From the NCBI GenBank assembly GCA_947167725.1, contig CAMVJF010000123.1, positions 1-5,478 of the forward strand: a DNA stretch of 5,478 nt, read 5' to 3'. This document shows, piece by piece, positions 4,946 through 5,478 of this stretch. The position numbers were made by a program, and so were the translations under genes. Below the pieces are notes generated by a model. The model did not search any database. It worked only from the letters and a program-made list of their open reading frames with translations, and was not told where the DNA came from. The stretch is from an uncultured Clostridia bacterium (GTDB lineage Bacteria > Bacillota > Clostridia > Oscillospirales > Oscillospiraceae). The number at the start of each line of letters is the position of its first letter. Positions within the stretch are counted from its first letter, which is position 1.

Positions 4946-5478
4946 ATGACCGGGCTGAAAAGGGGCGTCTCCGCCGTCCGTTCGGTCCTCGACATGATCG
5001 CAAAGAAGAAGGTCGCCGTTTACGCGGCGGCCTCCGATTATTTTCTGTTCATGTCGCTGGTCCCGATCACGATGCTGCTCGTCAGTCTCGTGCGCTTCCT
5101 GCCCTTCGAGCAGGCCGACATCATGCGCATCTTCGCCGGCGCGGTGCCGGACTCCGTCTACGACGTCATCCGCGGGATCGTCGAGAGCATCTACCGCAGC
5201 GGCAGCGGCGTCATCACGCTCTCGATCCTGCTGACGGTCTTTTCCGCCTCGAGCGCGATGCGCTCGATCATGAAGGGGCTTGACGCGGTCTATGAGGCAG
5301 AGCGCCGCGAGAACGTCGTGTTTTTCTTCCTGCGCGCGATCGTCTATCTGATCATCCTCGTGCTGATCATCCTGCTGAGCCTGCTCGCCATGGTCTACGG
5401 CGAGGTGATCGTCGAGGCGCTGCACGCCCGTCTGCCGCAGAGCGCCTTCGTCGAGCGGCTCTTCGCGCTCAAGGGCGG
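4946..5478 (+). CDS. YihY/BrkB-type membrane protein, N-terminal part (3' end outside window)
   Basis: This is the first 177 codons of an inner-membrane protein of the YihY/virulence factor BrkB family (once called 'ribonuclease BN', now thought a misassignment), whose biochemical role is not established. It runs open off the right edge. Full members have about 270-300 residues, so roughly 60 per cent is present. After a basic N-terminus (KRGVSAVRS and AKKKVAVYAAA), hydrophobic segments lie at about 27-49 (YFLFMSLVPITMLLVSLV), 88-105 and 131-151. Family-typical features are the small-residue stretch before the first segment and the FSASSAMRSIMKGLDAVYE block (99-117), which ends in the conserved 'G-L-(N/D)-x-x-Y' pattern. 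The start at 4946 is supported by GAGGG (4936-4940) 5 nt upstream, a modest site that overlaps the pgi stop. An alternative ATG at 4994 has no ribosome binding site and would lose the basic N-terminus. The 8-nt gap to pgi suggests co-transcription, possibly with translational coupling. Confidence 0.85.
   Translation, partial: MTGLKRGVSAVRSVLDMIAKKKVAVYAAASDYFLFMSLVPITMLLVSLVRFLPFEQADIMRIFAGAVPDSVYDVIRGIVESIYRSGSGVITLSILLTVFSASSAMRSIMKGLDAVYEAERRENVVFFFLRAIVYLIILVLIILLSLLAMVYGEVIVEALHARLPQSAFVERLFALKG

Noticed and set aside
3690..5003. Minus-strand open frame of about 437 codons opposite pgi
   Set aside because: It is an antisense shadow of high third-position GC. Pgi on the plus strand has every catalytic residue and both family signatures.
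4844..5425. Minus-strand open frame of about 193 codons at the right end
   Set aside because: It is rich in Asp, Gln, Glu, His and Arg with no recognisable fold, and it opposes a plus-strand frame that gives a coherent membrane protein continuing off the edge.
1..5478. Mobile elements, CRISPR arrays, tRNA or rRNA genes, defence or toxin-antitoxin systems
   Set aside because: I searched by eye on both strands. No direct-repeat arrays, transposase motifs, attachment-site duplications or cloverleaf-like tracts were found, and gene content and base use look uniform apart from the intergenic region.

Overview
This window looks like ordinary core chromosome from a GC-rich, anaerobic low-GC-lineage Gram-positive, most likely a member of Clostridia in the Oscillospiraceae or a neighbouring family. 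The lineage is inferred from three things: a clostridial-style cysteine desulfurase with a short catalytic loop, the short (about 425-residue) Firmicutes form of glucose-6-phosphate isomerase, and strong AGGAGG-type ribosome binding sites. Third codon positions are overwhelmingly G or C, and this leaves long open frames opposite every real gene. I treat those as shadows.

Layout from left to right. (1) 1-723, plus: the C-terminal two thirds of a NifS/IscS-like cysteine desulfurase, cut by the left edge and closed by a clear intrinsic terminator at 741-771. (2) 751-2049, minus: a complete AI-2E (YtvI/PerM-type) family membrane protein, convergent with the desulfurase. The terminator of the desulfurase lies inside the last codons of this gene. 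(3) 2050-2410: a divergent intergenic region, more AT-rich than its surroundings. It holds a near-consensus promoter for the AI-2E gene, two GC hairpins in that gene's leader, and a tight cluster of three DnaA-box-like 9-mers. (4) 2411-3553, plus: a secreted D-alanyl-D-alanine carboxypeptidase (class A low-molecular-weight PBP) with all three catalytic motifs. (5) 3570-3597: a promoter with a perfect TATAAT. (6) 3660-4937, plus: pgi, glucose-6-phosphate isomerase, with every signature residue intact. (7) 4946 to the right edge, plus: the first 177 codons of a YihY/BrkB-type membrane protein, 8 nt behind pgi and probably co-transcribed with it.

The genes do not form one pathway. They are housekeeping functions: sulfur transfer, cell-wall trimming, a glycolytic enzyme and two polytopic membrane proteins of poorly known role. 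I see no mobile element, CRISPR array, tRNA, rRNA, toxin-antitoxin or defence system, and no convincing undescribed system. The item most worth a second look is the DnaA-box-like cluster at 2246-2275.
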